A DNA stretch of 64,000 nt, from NCBI GenBank assembly GCA_028824715.1, contig JAPPCV010000118.1, positions 124,001-188,000 of the forward strand, written 5' to 3'. Both the position numbers and the translations under genes were made by a program. Positions 16,443 through 25,682 of this stretch are shown here, piece by piece; positions within the stretch are counted from its first letter, which is position 1, and every line of letters starts with the position of its first letter. This DNA is from Boseongicola sp. GTDB lineage: Bacteria; Pseudomonadota; Alphaproteobacteria; Rhodobacterales; Rhodobacteraceae. Below the pieces are notes generated by a model that searched no databases, was not told the DNA's origin, and was given only the letters and a program-made list of their open reading frames with translations.

Positions 16443-16460
16443 AGGTATTATAAAGGTATC
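16443..16460 (+). promoter_or_regulatory. Candidate operator of the kinase/nag arm
   Basis: AGGTATTATAAAGGTATC, two GGTAT half-sites 11 bp apart, ends 3 bp before the ATG of the kinase gene. It overlaps a possible -10 (TATTAT, 18 bp after TTGGAC) and the ribosome binding site AAAGG. It is nearly the same as the element at 15672-15689. Confidence 0.6.
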
Positions 16461-16463
16461 TGC

Positions 16464-17342
16464 ATGAGTGAATCTCGGAAGTCTCCGGTTGTCGCCATTG
16501 ATGGCGGCGGCACGCAGTGTCGCCTCGCGTTGGATGACGGCAAGTCAATCGTTGCTGTGACGGCCGGATCCGCAAACGTGTCCACGGACTTCGACGGCGC
16601 GCTGGACGAGATTTTCGCGGGCTTGGACAGTTTGGCAAATCGCGCCGGCCTGAAGTCTGAATCGCTTTCGCGGATTCCCGCGTTTGTCGGACTTGCGGGG
16701 ATGACAGGTGAGGCAATCTCGGAGAAGTTGCGCACGGCCCTGCCATTTGCGCACGTCCGCATAGAAGACGATCGCGCGGCAGCCTTGAGAGGCGCACTTG
16801 GCCTGGCCGACGGCGCAATTGCTCACTGCGGCACGGGATCATTCTTTGCGGCACAATCCCAAGGAAACATGCGGTGTGCCGGGGGCTGGGGACCGGTGCT
16901 AGGGGACGAGGCGTCGGCACATTTCGTGGGCAAGGCCGCCCTCAGCATGACTCTCAGAGGCATTGACGGGCAGTGTCCCACCTCGGCGTTGGCGGAGCGG
17001 ATCGTGAAAGATTGCGATGGCGCCGCTGGCATCGTCCGCTTTGCGGGATCGGCCAGCCCTTCGGAGTTTGGCGCCTTGGCGCCACTTGTGACCGAATTTG
17101 CCAAGCAAGGCGACCCGCTCGCCGAACACGTGATGCGCGCCGGGGCGCAGGACATTTCCGCGATGCTTCAAGTGATTGGCTGGAGCAATGGCCAGCCGAT
17201 TTGCCTGACGGGCGGCATCGGCGCCTGCTACGCTCCGTACCTGCCTGCAGACATGCAGTCCGACCTGACCCCGCCACTCGACGAGCCACTTGCCGGTGCG
17301 CTGTCGCTTGCGGCGGAATTCGCCCAGGAGATTCCTGCGTGA
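16464..17342 (+). CDS. N-acetylglucosamine kinase-like protein (BadF/BadG ATPase family)
   Basis: Predicted sugar kinase of the ASKHA fold, 292 aa from the ATG at 16464 (AAAGG 8 bases upstream). The phosphate-1 motif is VVAIDGGGTQCRLAL, the adenosine-side motif is ICLTGGIGACYAPYL, and HCGTGSFFA plus GGWGPVLGDEASAHFVG are the family motifs of N-acetylglucosamine and glucosamine kinases. It would phosphorylate imported N-acetylglucosamine (or a relative) to feed NagA and the SIS deaminase downstream. Its stop overlaps the regulator start (GTGA). Exact sugar specificity is not shown by the sequence. Confidence 0.88.
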   Translation: MSESRKSPVVAIDGGGTQCRLALDDGKSIVAVTAGSANVSTDFDGALDEIFAGLDSLANRAGLKSESLSRIPAFVGLAGMTGEAISEKLRTALPFAHVRIEDDRAAALRGALGLADGAIAHCGTGSFFAAQSQGNMRCAGGWGPVLGDEASAHFVGKAALSMTLRGIDGQCPTSALAERIVKDCDGAAGIVRFAGSASPSEFGALAPLVTEFAKQGDPLAEHVMRAGAQDISAMLQVIGWSNGQPICLTGGIGACYAPYLPADMQSDLTPPLDEPLAGALSLAAEFAQEIPA

Positions 17343-18094
17343 ACGCCGCCGAATTTCTCCGACCTGAAGACTGGCTCGGCGAAGCCGGCGGTCCGCGATA
17401 CCTGCAACTCCGCCGACGTCTGCAACTGGGCATCGAGACAGGCGTCCTGTCGCCCAACTCCTCACTTCCACCGGAGCGCGAGATTGCCGAAATCACCGAT
17501 CTGTCCCGCGTCACCGTCCGCAAGGCGATACATGAGCTGGTGCGCAAGGGGTTGATCGAACAGCGGCAGGGTTCGGGATCGTTTGTTCGCGAACCAATCA
17601 GGCGGATGGAACAGTCCCTCTCGCATCTGACCTCATTCACCGAGGACATGGCAAGCAGAGGGCTCGACACGACGTCCCGTTGGCTGGAAAGGGGCATTTT
17701 CCTGGCGACGCCTGACGAAGTGACCGCCCTGAACCTGCAGGAGGGCGAGCAAGTCGCCCGAATTTACCGGCTTCGCGAGGCAGGTGGACGTCCGATGGCG
17801 CTGGAACACGCTGCACTGCCTCTGGACATCCTGCCAAACCCGCTTGAAGTGAAGACTTCTCTTTACTCAGTGCTTGAGCACATGGGGAATCGGCCGACAA
17901 GTGCGATTCAGAAGATTTCTGCAATGAACTCGGATTCGCGCGAGGCGGATCTTCTCGGCATTGCCGAAGGTGCCGCCATATTGAGCATCGAGCGAAAGTC
18001 TTTCTTGAAGAACGGGCGGGTCGCCGAACTCACTCGGTCCCGTTATCGCGGCGACGCATACGATTTCGTCGCGGAACTGCGGTTGCGACAGTGA
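17339..18094 (+). CDS. GntR/HutC-family regulator with UTRA domain (NagR/DasR-like)
   Basis: Regulator of 251 aa starting at a GTG (17339) that overlaps the kinase stop. The N-terminal winged helix covers about residues 18-85 (PPEREIAEITDLSRVTVRKA, then GLIEQRQGSGSFV). The C-terminal UTRA effector domain covers about residues 105-248 (ARIYRLREAGGRPMALEHAAL, then SRYRGDAYDFVAELRLRQ). UTRA domains in NagR and DasR bind glucosamine or N-acetylglucosamine phosphates. It is the probable repressor acting at the two direct-repeat elements at 15672-15689 and 16443-16460. Confidence 0.92.
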   Translation: MNAAEFLRPEDWLGEAGGPRYLQLRRRLQLGIETGVLSPNSSLPPEREIAEITDLSRVTVRKAIHELVRKGLIEQRQGSGSFVREPIRRMEQSLSHLTSFTEDMASRGLDTTSRWLERGIFLATPDEVTALNLQEGEQVARIYRLREAGGRPMALEHAALPLDILPNPLEVKTSLYSVLEHMGNRPTSAIQKISAMNSDSREADLLGIAEGAAILSIERKSFLKNGRVAELTRSRYRGDAYDFVAELRLRQ

Positions 18095-18107
18095 CAGGTC
18101 AAGGAAG

Positions 18108-19136
18108 ATGACGGCCGGCATCACACAGATGCGTCGGGAAATCCTGGAAATCCCTGCGGCCGTTGAACGCCTCTTGAGCCGTGGCGGAGACGCCATCGCC
18201 GCGACCGTGGCAAGAGCGCGCGACATCGATCCACCATTTCTTCTCTCTGTTGCGCGCGGCTCTTCCGACCATGCCTGCACCTACCTGAAGTATGCCAGCG
18301 AGTTGCTCCTGAGACGTCCAATGGCCTCGATCGGACCGTCTGTCGTGTCGCAATACGGCGTCGAGCTGGACGTCAACGGAACCATGTGCATTTCGATTTC
18401 GCAATCGGGCCAGAGTCCTGACATCGTGCAGATGACCAAGGCGCTTCGCAAGAATGGTGCCTGGACGGTCGCGATCACCAACAACCCGGAGTCATGCCTT
18501 GCATGCGTTGTTGACCGCACGCTGCCGATGCACGCGGGACCCGAATTGAGCGTTGCCGCGACAAAGACCTTTGTGACTTCGCTTGTCGCCGGCCTGTGGC
18601 TGATCGCTGAACTGAAGGGGCAATCGTCACTCCTGGCGGCGATCCGGGCTTTGCCCGACCGGCTCGAGGACGCGATAGACTGCGATTGGTCCCATGCGGA
18701 AGACGCCATCGACGGCCGTTCCCTGCTTACGCTCGGCCGCGGGCCGTCACGGGCGATCTCGGACGAAGCGGCGCTCAAGTTCAAGGAAACGTGCCTGATC
18801 CATGCCGAGAGCTACTCCTCCGCCGAAGTGCTTCACGGACCGGTGTCCATCATCGACCACGGCTTTCCAGTGATCGCCTTCGCGGCCGGTGACGCCGCTG
18901 AAGAGAGCGTTGCGGAAACCGCAGACGCCCTTGCCGCCAAGGGTGCGCGGGTCTTCGTCTTGTCCGACAGGGCCAGGACGGCGACGCGCTTGCAGCATGT
19001 CCGGACCGGCCACTGGCTGACCGATCCAGTCGCCGCAATCGTGTCGTTCTATTGCATGGTCGAGGCTCTTGCCGTCCGGCGTGGCATCGATCCGGATTCA
19101 CCGCGACACCTCAACAAAGTGACCGAGACCGTATGA
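18108..19136 (+). CDS. SIS-domain sugar isomerase/deaminase (NagB-II / GlmS C-terminal type)
   Basis: 342 aa made of two SIS domains with no glutaminase part, so it is not a full GlmS. First domain: FLLSVARGSSDHACTYLKY and CISISQSGQSPDIVQM; second: LLTLGRGPSRAISDEAALKFKETC and the ending RGIDPDSPRHLNKVTETV, which is typical for GlmS-like isomerases. In nag clusters without classical nagB this family acts as glucosamine-6-phosphate deaminase, giving fructose 6-phosphate and ammonia; no classical nagB is seen here. It follows the regulator by 13 bp and overlaps nagA by ATGA. Confidence 0.87.
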   Translation: MTAGITQMRREILEIPAAVERLLSRGGDAIAATVARARDIDPPFLLSVARGSSDHACTYLKYASELLLRRPMASIGPSVVSQYGVELDVNGTMCISISQSGQSPDIVQMTKALRKNGAWTVAITNNPESCLACVVDRTLPMHAGPELSVAATKTFVTSLVAGLWLIAELKGQSSLLAAIRALPDRLEDAIDCDWSHAEDAIDGRSLLTLGRGPSRAISDEAALKFKETCLIHAESYSSAEVLHGPVSIIDHGFPVIAFAAGDAAEESVAETADALAAKGARVFVLSDRARTATRLQHVRTGHWLTDPVAAIVSFYCMVEALAVRRGIDPDSPRHLNKVTETV

Positions 19137-20272
19137 CCCGGAGTGTCGTGACATTCCGGAACGGCCAAGTCTTCGATGGCAAGAAGCTGAGGGCTGGACA
19201 TGCCATCCGCTTTGTAGATGGCCACGCAAGAGAGTTCGGGCCAGATGCAGAAGTTCCAGTGGACGGCAAGGTGGTCGATCTTTCTGGCGACATCCTGACT
19301 CCGGGCTATGTGGATCTCCAGGTCAACGGTGGCGGCGGCGTCATGCTCAACAATGACCCGTCAGTGGACACGCTCCGCCGGATTGCCGAGGCGCACCGCA
19401 ACCTCGGCGTCTCCTTCCTTCTGCCAACTCTGATTTCGGACTCGGCCGAAAAGACCCACGCGACGATCGAAGCCGCCATTAGGGCTGTTCAGGAAGGCGT
19501 GCCGGGAATCGCGGGGCTCCATCTTGAAGGCCCGCACCTCTCGATCGCACGCAAGGGCGCGCACGATCCAGCGTTCATCCGGCCCATGGAAGACGACGAT
19601 CTTGAAACGCTGGTCACCGCATCAAGGAGACTGCCGGTGCTCAAGGTCACGGTCGCGCCAGAGAGCGTCACAGAGGAACAGGTATCAGCACTTGCTCGCG
19701 CCGGAGCCCTGGTCTCGCTTGGCCACAGCGACGCAAGCCACGAAGTCTGCATGCGATACTTCGCAGCCGGGGCACGTTGCGTCACCCATATCTTCAATGC
19801 CATGAGCCAGCTCGGCAATCGTGAACCCGGCCTGGTGGGTGCGGCGCTGGCCTGCGGCGGCGTGTCGGCAAGCCTGATTGCGGATGCTGTCCATGTCCAT
19901 CCGGAGACAATTCGCGCGGCATGGGCGGCAAAGGCAGGACCGGGCAGAATGTTCCTCGTAAGTGATGCGATGGCCGTCGCCGGGACCGACCTTGCCGAGT
20001 TCGAACTAGGCGGACGCATGATTCGACGCGGTGGCGGCGCCCTGAAGCTTCAAGACGCGACATTGGCCGGAGCCGACCTTGAATTAACGTTTGCAATCAA
20101 GATACTGGTGGAAAACGTTAATGTTTCCCTGGAGTCCGCGCTTCAAGCCGCCATAACTCATCCGGCGGCCTTGATTGGCGTTTCAAGCGCAAAGGCAGAT
20201 GCACAACTGCGAAGATTGTCAGGACTGCGTCGCGTTGCCCACGATCTGACAAGTTCGGTCGCTGTCCACTGA
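19133..20272 (+). CDS. nagA: N-acetylglucosamine-6-phosphate deacetylase
   Basis: Metal-dependent deacetylase of the amidohydrolase superfamily, 379 aa from the ATG at 19133 (overlaps the SIS gene stop). It converts N-acetylglucosamine 6-phosphate to glucosamine 6-phosphate and acetate. Motifs: TPGYVDLQVNGGGG at the barrel start, the metal-site glutamate in LHLEGPHLS, histidines in LGHSDASHE and CVTHIFNAMSQL, DAVHVHPET, and the catalytic aspartate in LVSDAMAVAGTD. The length is normal. It is the last gene of the plus arm and supplies the SIS deaminase encoded just upstream. It converges with the RNase J gene across 220 bp without a clear terminator. Confidence 0.95.
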   Translation: MTRSVVTFRNGQVFDGKKLRAGHAIRFVDGHAREFGPDAEVPVDGKVVDLSGDILTPGYVDLQVNGGGGVMLNNDPSVDTLRRIAEAHRNLGVSFLLPTLISDSAEKTHATIEAAIRAVQEGVPGIAGLHLEGPHLSIARKGAHDPAFIRPMEDDDLETLVTASRRLPVLKVTVAPESVTEEQVSALARAGALVSLGHSDASHEVCMRYFAAGARCVTHIFNAMSQLGNREPGLVGAALACGGVSASLIADAVHVHPETIRAAWAAKAGPGRMFLVSDAMAVAGTDLAEFELGGRMIRRGGGALKLQDATLAGADLELTFAIKILVENVNVSLESALQAAITHPAALIGVSSAKADAQLRRLSGLRRVAHDLTSSVAVH

Positions 20273-20492
20273 GTCGTCACACGGCACCGCAACGCCGCTC
20301 CCGGGCACTTCCGACAAATGCAAGGGGAATCGACGTGCTCTTGCCCCGAGAACGTGCGGAGTCGGGAGTGGATGCGCCGTCTGCACCGGAAAACGCATGC
20401 AGAGCCGCGCTTCAGTGAGATTCAAGCAGCGTGTGGCAGTCCGGACAGGTCCTGGCGTCACATGAGCATGCACTTCACATCGTTCCAGGCAC

Positions 20493-22169
20493 TCAACTCG
20501 ATCGACTGATCACGACCGTCACTTCCGGCTTCTTGCCGACTTCGGCGTCACAGATCCTGCGCACCACGCCTCGCAGGTCGTCGGCAAGCCTGTCATCAAG
20601 CTCCTCATCCTTCGATGCTCCATTCGCCATTGACCGCTCGAGCTGCCGGTCCATCTCCTTCTCCAGGACCGCTCCAAGGGATGTCCCGGACACGCCCGTT
20701 CCGGACAGCCCGGTCAAGTCAGCCCAGGGTCCGCCATCGGATTCGTCCTCGTCCAGGAACAGGGTCACCGCAACATGGCCGTTCATGGCCATTCTTGTCC
20801 GATTCCGAATGACACCGTCCAGCGCCCCGACCTGCACCTTGCCGTCAAGGTAGATGCGTCCGGCCTCCACATGATCCGTGACCTCCGGCACGTCGCCAGT
20901 GAGGTCCACGACCGAACCGTTGCCAGCAACGAGCGACGCATGGCCGTTCGTGGCGGCCACGCGTGCGTGCTCCTTGAGATGCCGGCATTCTCCGTGCATC
21001 GGAACCACGATCCTGGGCCGGAGCAGTGCGTGCATCCGGTCAAGGTCGGGCCGGTTCGCATGTCCGGAAACGTGATAAAGGTTTGACGCGTCATCAATCA
21101 CGTCGACGCCCTTCTTAGACAAGGCGTTCACGACACGAATCACGGCCCTTTCATTGCCAGGAATGGTCTTTGACGAGAACAGGAAAGTGTCGCCCTCGGA
21201 AAGTTCCAGACCCAGATACTTGCCACGGGACAGCGCCGCCGACGCGGCGCGGGCCTCGCCTTGGGAACCTGTCACGAGAAGCATCAGGTGCTCGCGAGGC
21301 ACGCTCTTGGCCTCGTCCGGCGAGATGGTCCTCGGGAAGTCGGTGAGCATGCCGGTCGTGACCGAGTCTTCGACCATTCGCCGCATCGCCCGACCCAGCA
21401 GGCACACTGAACGGCCGGCCGCCACTCCGGCAGAGGCGAGTGTCTTCAGCCTTGCCACGTTCGAAGCGAAGGTCGTCGCGGCAATCATGCCGGACGCATT
21501 CACCGCAAGCCTTTGAATCTCGGCTTCGATGCTGGCTTCGGATCTGCCAGGCAAGGGCGAAAACACGTTCGTGGAATCACAGGTCAGAACGTGCACGCCT
21601 TGATCCCCGATTCCCTTCCAGAACGCATCGTCGAACGCCTCGCCCACGACAGGCGTCGGATCGAGCTTGAAGTCGCCCGTATGCACGATTCGGCCTGCCG
21701 GGGTGTCGATGATCAAGGCCGAGCTTTCCGGAATCGAGTGGCTGACAGGCGCAAAGCCCACCCGAAACGGACCAGCCTTCACGGCTCCTGGCCAAGGTTG
21801 GACGACCTTGACGATCTTGCCGTCCAGGCCCCGCTCCTCGATCTTGCGTCGCGCCAAATGTCCGGTAAAGCCCCGCGTGAAGACCGTCGCTCGCAGCTTC
21901 GGCCAGAGATGACCAAGCGCCCCGACATGATCCTCGTGGCCGTGCGTGATGAAGATTCCGTCGATTCGGTCCGCTCGTTCGGCTAGCCAGCTTACGTCTG
22001 CAAATATCAGGTCCACGCCGGGCGTGCTTTCCATGTCTGGGAAGGCCACGCCCATGTCCACCACGATAAGGCGCTCGCGGTCCGGAGGGCCGTAGCCATA
22101 GACGTAGGTGTTCATGCCGACCTCGTCCGCGCCGCCGAGCGGCAGATAGAACAGCCTGTCCTTGGTCAT
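20493..22169 (-). CDS. rnj: Ribonuclease J
   Basis: RNA-processing and decay nuclease (endo- and 5'-exonuclease) of the metallo-beta-lactamase/beta-CASP class, 558 aa, cytoplasmic. Metal-site motif HGHEDH lies at residues 76-81; later histidines in PVSHSIPES and the aspartate in HTGDFKLDPTP complete the site. The beta-CASP part spans about residues 210-350 (VTGSQGEARAA), and HVSGHANRPDL and MHGECRHL follow. The C-terminal domain after about 450 fits J-type enzymes. It overlaps coaX by ATGA, the conserved pairing in this bacterial order. Confidence 0.95.
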   Translation of the reverse strand: MTKDRLFYLPLGGADEVGMNTYVYGYGPPDRERLIVVDMGVAFPDMESTPGVDLIFADVSWLAERADRIDGIFITHGHEDHVGALGHLWPKLRATVFTRGFTGHLARRKIEERGLDGKIVKVVQPWPGAVKAGPFRVGFAPVSHSIPESSALIIDTPAGRIVHTGDFKLDPTPVVGEAFDDAFWKGIGDQGVHVLTCDSTNVFSPLPGRSEASIEAEIQRLAVNASGMIAATTFASNVARLKTLASAGVAAGRSVCLLGRAMRRMVEDSVTTGMLTDFPRTISPDEAKSVPREHLMLLVTGSQGEARAASAALSRGKYLGLELSEGDTFLFSSKTIPGNERAVIRVVNALSKKGVDVIDDASNLYHVSGHANRPDLDRMHALLRPRIVVPMHGECRHLKEHARVAATNGHASLVAGNGSVVDLTGDVPEVTDHVEAGRIYLDGKVQVGALDGVIRNRTRMAMNGHVAVTLFLDEDESDGGPWADLTGLSGTGVSGTSLGAVLEKEMDRQLERSMANGASKDEELDDRLADDLRGVVRRICDAEVGKKPEVTVVISRSS

Positions 22170-22942
22170 GCAGGATCCTTGTTGAATCGATGAATTACAG
22201 CCAGCCCGTAGATCGTCAGGTCGTCGTCAATCGAATCAAACCGGATGTCACCCTGAGCGAACAGTGGCGCCAGCCCGCCCGTGCCGATGACTTTCATGTC
22301 CCGCCCGTACTCCACCTTGATTCGGGCCACGATGCCCTCGATCAGCCCACTGTAGCCCCAATAGACGCCTGACTGGATGCAGGCCACCGTATTGGCGCCG
22401 ATCACCCGTGCAGGCTGCGTGATGTCCACATGCGGAAGAGCTGCGGCTCCGGCATGAAGCGCCTCAAGGCTCAGATTCACACCTGGCGAAATCACGCCGC
22501 CGATGTAGGCCCCATCATGCGCCACCACGTCGAAATTTGTCGCAGTGCCAAAGTCAACGACGATCGCATCGCCGCCATGCCGATCGAACGTTGCTGCAGC
22601 ATTGGCGAGCCGGTCCGGGCCAGGCGTGACGCCGGCCTCCACCCTTGAGGGAACCGGAAGAACGCATTCCGGCTTGCCTACGACCAGCGGCCTGCAATTG
22701 AAGTAGTTGTTGCAGAGAACGCGAAGGTTGAACACGACACGCGGGACGGTCGAGGAGATCACGACCTCGTCTATCTCCAAATCGGTGAGGCCTTGGGCCT
22801 CCATCAGAGTCGAGAGCCACACAAAATACTGGTCCGCGGTCCTCTGATGTTCTGTCGAGGCGCGCCAAGTGCCCAAAAACGACGTGCCGTCCCAGATTGC
22901 GAAAACGGAGTTCGTGTTGCCCGCATCGATGCAAAGTAGCAT
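22166..22942 (-). CDS. coaX: Type III pantothenate kinase
   Basis: CoaX phosphorylates pantothenate, the first step of coenzyme A synthesis; 258 aa from the ATG at 22942 (an ORF start 8 codons earlier is less likely). ASKHA motifs: MLLCIDAGNTNSVFAIW at the N-terminus, GPDRLANAAATFDR and IVVDFGTATNFDVV in the middle, and GGVISPGVNLSLEAL and GTGGLAPLFAQ later. Translation is coupled to RNase J (ATGA overlap). Its usual upstream neighbour birA is 20 kb away at 42867, so the operon has been interrupted, and it must now be driven from the 488-bp gap upstream. Confidence 0.95.
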   Translation of the reverse strand: MLLCIDAGNTNSVFAIWDGTSFLGTWRASTEHQRTADQYFVWLSTLMEAQGLTDLEIDEVVISSTVPRVVFNLRVLCNNYFNCRPLVVGKPECVLPVPSRVEAGVTPGPDRLANAAATFDRHGGDAIVVDFGTATNFDVVAHDGAYIGGVISPGVNLSLEALHAGAAALPHVDITQPARVIGANTVACIQSGVYWGYSGLIEGIVARIKVEYGRDMKVIGTGGLAPLFAQGDIRFDSIDDDLTIYGLAVIHRFNKDPA

Positions 22943-23430
22943 GTTTCCCCTCAGGGCCCCTTTCAAGACTTGGGCACGAGTGCCTGCAGTTGATCAACTC
23001 ACCCATGTCAGATCTTGTCAATGATCGCCAGACATCACCGACATGGGTCGGTGCACCGGTCCGACGGTCCCCGGATCCACCGAACCTGTCTGGACAGCTG
23101 GATTCAGCGAACGGGGAGACGGCACACGAAGTGCCGCAAGCCGGAACGCGTGCAGTCCCGGCTCACGATGCAAGGCCTTCCGCCGTCCGGTTTCGCTTGC
23201 GTGGCACGGATGCTCCTCCTCTGGCTGCACCTGCGCCGGGGACGGAAAGGAACGACCGCGAATTCCCGGTCATGGTTCGGGCCAGGCTCAGGACCGGATG
23301 GCCGGCACAAAAGTGCAAAGCGGGCCGCCTTGCACTCCGGCCTTTCACGAATTCACGTCTCCGGCCCTGCATCGGCAAGTGGTGCCAGTCTTGTTCTTGC
23401 GACAGCGTCTGCGCTGCGCGGAGGCACGGC
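22943..23430. other. Noncoding region at the left edge of the island
   Basis: About 490 bp between coaX and the alpha/beta hydrolase gene. It has no supported gene and should contain the new promoter for coaX and the left junction of the inserted block. No repeat, integrase fragment or tRNA part was found. Confidence 0.5.
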
Positions 23431-24144
23431 TCAAGACTCGTCGAGGAAATCGGCGATCAACGCGTTGAAATGCCGGGGACGTTCGAGATGAACGGCATGC
23501 GCGCAGGCTGGCACGACCGCGAGGTTGGCGCCGGGGATGGTCCGCCAGAGCGTCTCGACTTGAGTCCATTCATAAGTGCGGTCGCCGTCACCCCAAAGGA
23601 CAAGCACGGGCACCGCGATATGGGCGAGGTGATCAAGCCCGGACCAACCGCGCATGGCTTCCAGCCCCGCGATGATCGCCGCCAGCCCGGCGCGCTCGGC
23701 GATGGCGGCGCAAGCGTGGTACTCGGGGGCGGAATCGCGCTTGCGAAACCATGTCGCGGCGATCCGGCGTGCGGTGTGCCGAGCGCCCTCCGCCCGGGCG
23801 CGCCGCATTGAGACTTCAATCGGCTCGAACCGCCCCGGCAACTCGCCGGTTGCACCGGTTCCGTAGAGGACCAGCTTGCAGACACGGTCAGGAGCCAGAC
23901 GCATCATCTCTTGCACGATCATCCCGCCCATGGAGTGGCCAAGCAGGTCGAATTCCTGGGGCGCAATCTCCGCAAGCACCCATTCCGCGAATCCCTTGAT
24001 CGTGTTGATGGGTGGCAAATGCGAGTTCCTGCCAAAGCCCGGCAGGTCGACCGCGATCAGGTCACGTCCGTCAGCCAGAGGGGCCTGCAGGGCCCATTGG
24101 TCACTGCCGCCCATGAAGCCATGGACGAGGACCAGTGGCCTCAT
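23431..24144 (-). CDS. Alpha/beta-hydrolase
   Basis: Soluble alpha/beta-hydrolase of 237 aa with no signal peptide. The oxyanion-hole motif is LVLVHGFMGG, the nucleophile is S71 in LLGHSMGG, the acid is in LVLWGDGDRTYEW and the histidine in ACAHAVHLERP. It overlaps the upstream proW-like gene by ATGA, so it belongs to the importer operon and probably hydrolyses the imported compound or an intermediate (an ester, lactone or C-C bond). The substrate cannot be assigned from the fold. Confidence 0.85.
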   Translation of the reverse strand: MRPLVLVHGFMGGSDQWALQAPLADGRDLIAVDLPGFGRNSHLPPINTIKGFAEWVLAEIAPQEFDLLGHSMGGMIVQEMMRLAPDRVCKLVLYGTGATGELPGRFEPIEVSMRRARAEGARHTARRIAATWFRKRDSAPEYHACAAIAERAGLAAIIAGLEAMRGWSGLDHLAHIAVPVLVLWGDGDRTYEWTQVETLWRTIPGANLAVVPACAHAVHLERPRHFNALIADFLDES

Positions 24145-25682
24145 CGACGTCCGCCTTGCACGATGCGGTCAAGAATCATCGCGCAGAAGAGGATCGAGAA
24201 TCCGGCAAGAATCCCCTGCCCCACATTGGCGTACTGCAATGCCTCGAGGACATCTTCGCCGAGGCCCTTGGCACCGATCAGCGAGGCGACGACGACCATG
24301 GCGAGCGACAGCATGATCGTCTGGTTGATGCCCGCACGGATCGAGGGGCTGGCGAGCGGCAGGTCCACCTTTGTCAGCAGGTACCACTTGTTCGCGCCGA
24401 AGCTGATTGCGGCTTCCCGCACACTTTCGGGCACGCCGCGCAAGCCCAGGACCGTCAGGCGCACCACGGGGGTGCCTCCGAAGATCATCGTGGTCACAAC
24501 CGCCGCCGGCTTGCCGGTGCCAAAGAAGGCGATGACCGGGATCATGAAGACAAAGGCAGGCATGGTTTGCATGAAATCCATGATCGGCTGGATGAAGCTG
24601 TAAAATCTTGGGCGGCGCGCGGCGAACATGCCCAAGGGGATGCCAATGATGATCGACAGGCACGCTGCGGTGCCCAGCAATGCCAATGTCGTCATCGCCT
24701 TTTCCCAAAAGTCCAAGAGGCCCATATAGGCGAGGAACGCGCCGGAATAGATCGCCATCCGGACTCCTGCCGTCAGCCACGTCAAGAGGATGATAAGCGA
24801 GGCGATCACGATCCAGGGCGTGCTCACAAAGACGATCTCCAGCGCATCCAGCACCAGGCGGATGCCATAGGTGATCGCGTCGAACAGCGCCTCTCCGTTC
24901 AACACCGCCCAGTTGAAGAACCCCTCGACCCCCGCGATGCTCGTCAAACGGACTTCGGGATCGGTCGGGAAGTCGCTGAGCAACGTGAACCGGCCCGGGA
25001 ATGAGTAGTGCAGCACCGCCGCCGCCACGATCAGTGCCATGAAGATCGCACTGAACGCGATTTGCAGCATCGGCATGCCTGAGCGGATCGAGCGGTCGCT
25101 GATCCAGTCGGAGAACCGCGCCTCCAACGCCGTGTTGGCGGCAAGCGATTGCGCAAGTTTGGCAAGAACCAGGATTCCCAGTCCTGTGAGCGCGATCGTT
25201 GGCCCTTGGGCGGCGAGCGCTGCGGCCTCGTCACGGATGCCGCCAATGTTGGCCTCCAGCGAATCGACGGTGCGCTGGTAGACGTCAATCTTGTCTGTAT
25301 TGTTCTCAATGGCCGCGGCAAGCTGCTTGCGGCGCAACTCCAACGTGCCCTCGATGGATGCAATCCGCGCCATCGCGTCTGCAGCAAGGTCACCAAAGAG
25401 CCCACGTGCGATCTGCACGATGGCAAGAGCCTCGATGATCAGAAACGGCAGCGCCCAGTTCCAAAGCCCGCGCGCGCCGAACCAAACGGGGCCGAACAGC
25501 CCGGCCGTCAGGTTCAGCGTCGGCGTGAATCTGGCCGACGCGCCGATCTTGTCGAACATCTTGACGTAGTAGTCGGGACTGGTGCGCACGAAGGTGCGGA
25601 TGTTGTCCTTGCGCTCGGCGGCATAGGCGCGCGCGACCTCGGTGTCGGTGGCCTCCAGCGGGTTCACTGCGGTTTCGGTCAT
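24141..25682 (-). CDS. Quaternary-amine ABC transporter permease, ProW type with N-terminal extension (copy 1)
   Basis: 513 aa, about 200 residues longer than typical ProW. Residues 30-95 (PDYYVKMFDKIG, then LTAGLFGPVWFGARGLWNWA) form a membrane-associated module resembling the DUF2628 pattern. Residues 105-165 are a predicted coiled coil (RIASIEGTLELRRKQLAAAI, VYQRTVDSLEANIGGIRDEA). A further membrane segment follows, then the ProW permease core from about residue 245 with the EAA loop EAAISFGANKWYLLTKVDLP. It overlaps the proV-like gene by ATGA. It transports a betaine-like solute; the N-terminal module may sense osmotic or membrane state (inference). Confidence 0.9.
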   Translation of the reverse strand: MTETAVNPLEATDTEVARAYAAERKDNIRTFVRTSPDYYVKMFDKIGASARFTPTLNLTAGLFGPVWFGARGLWNWALPFLIIEALAIVQIARGLFGDLAADAMARIASIEGTLELRRKQLAAAIENNTDKIDVYQRTVDSLEANIGGIRDEAAALAAQGPTIALTGLGILVLAKLAQSLAANTALEARFSDWISDRSIRSGMPMLQIAFSAIFMALIVAAAVLHYSFPGRFTLLSDFPTDPEVRLTSIAGVEGFFNWAVLNGEALFDAITYGIRLVLDALEIVFVSTPWIVIASLIILLTWLTAGVRMAIYSGAFLAYMGLLDFWEKAMTTLALLGTAACLSIIIGIPLGMFAARRPRFYSFIQPIMDFMQTMPAFVFMIPVIAFFGTGKPAAVVTTMIFGGTPVVRLTVLGLRGVPESVREAAISFGANKWYLLTKVDLPLASPSIRAGINQTIMLSLAMVVVASLIGAKGLGEDVLEALQYANVGQGILAGFSILFCAMILDRIVQGGRR

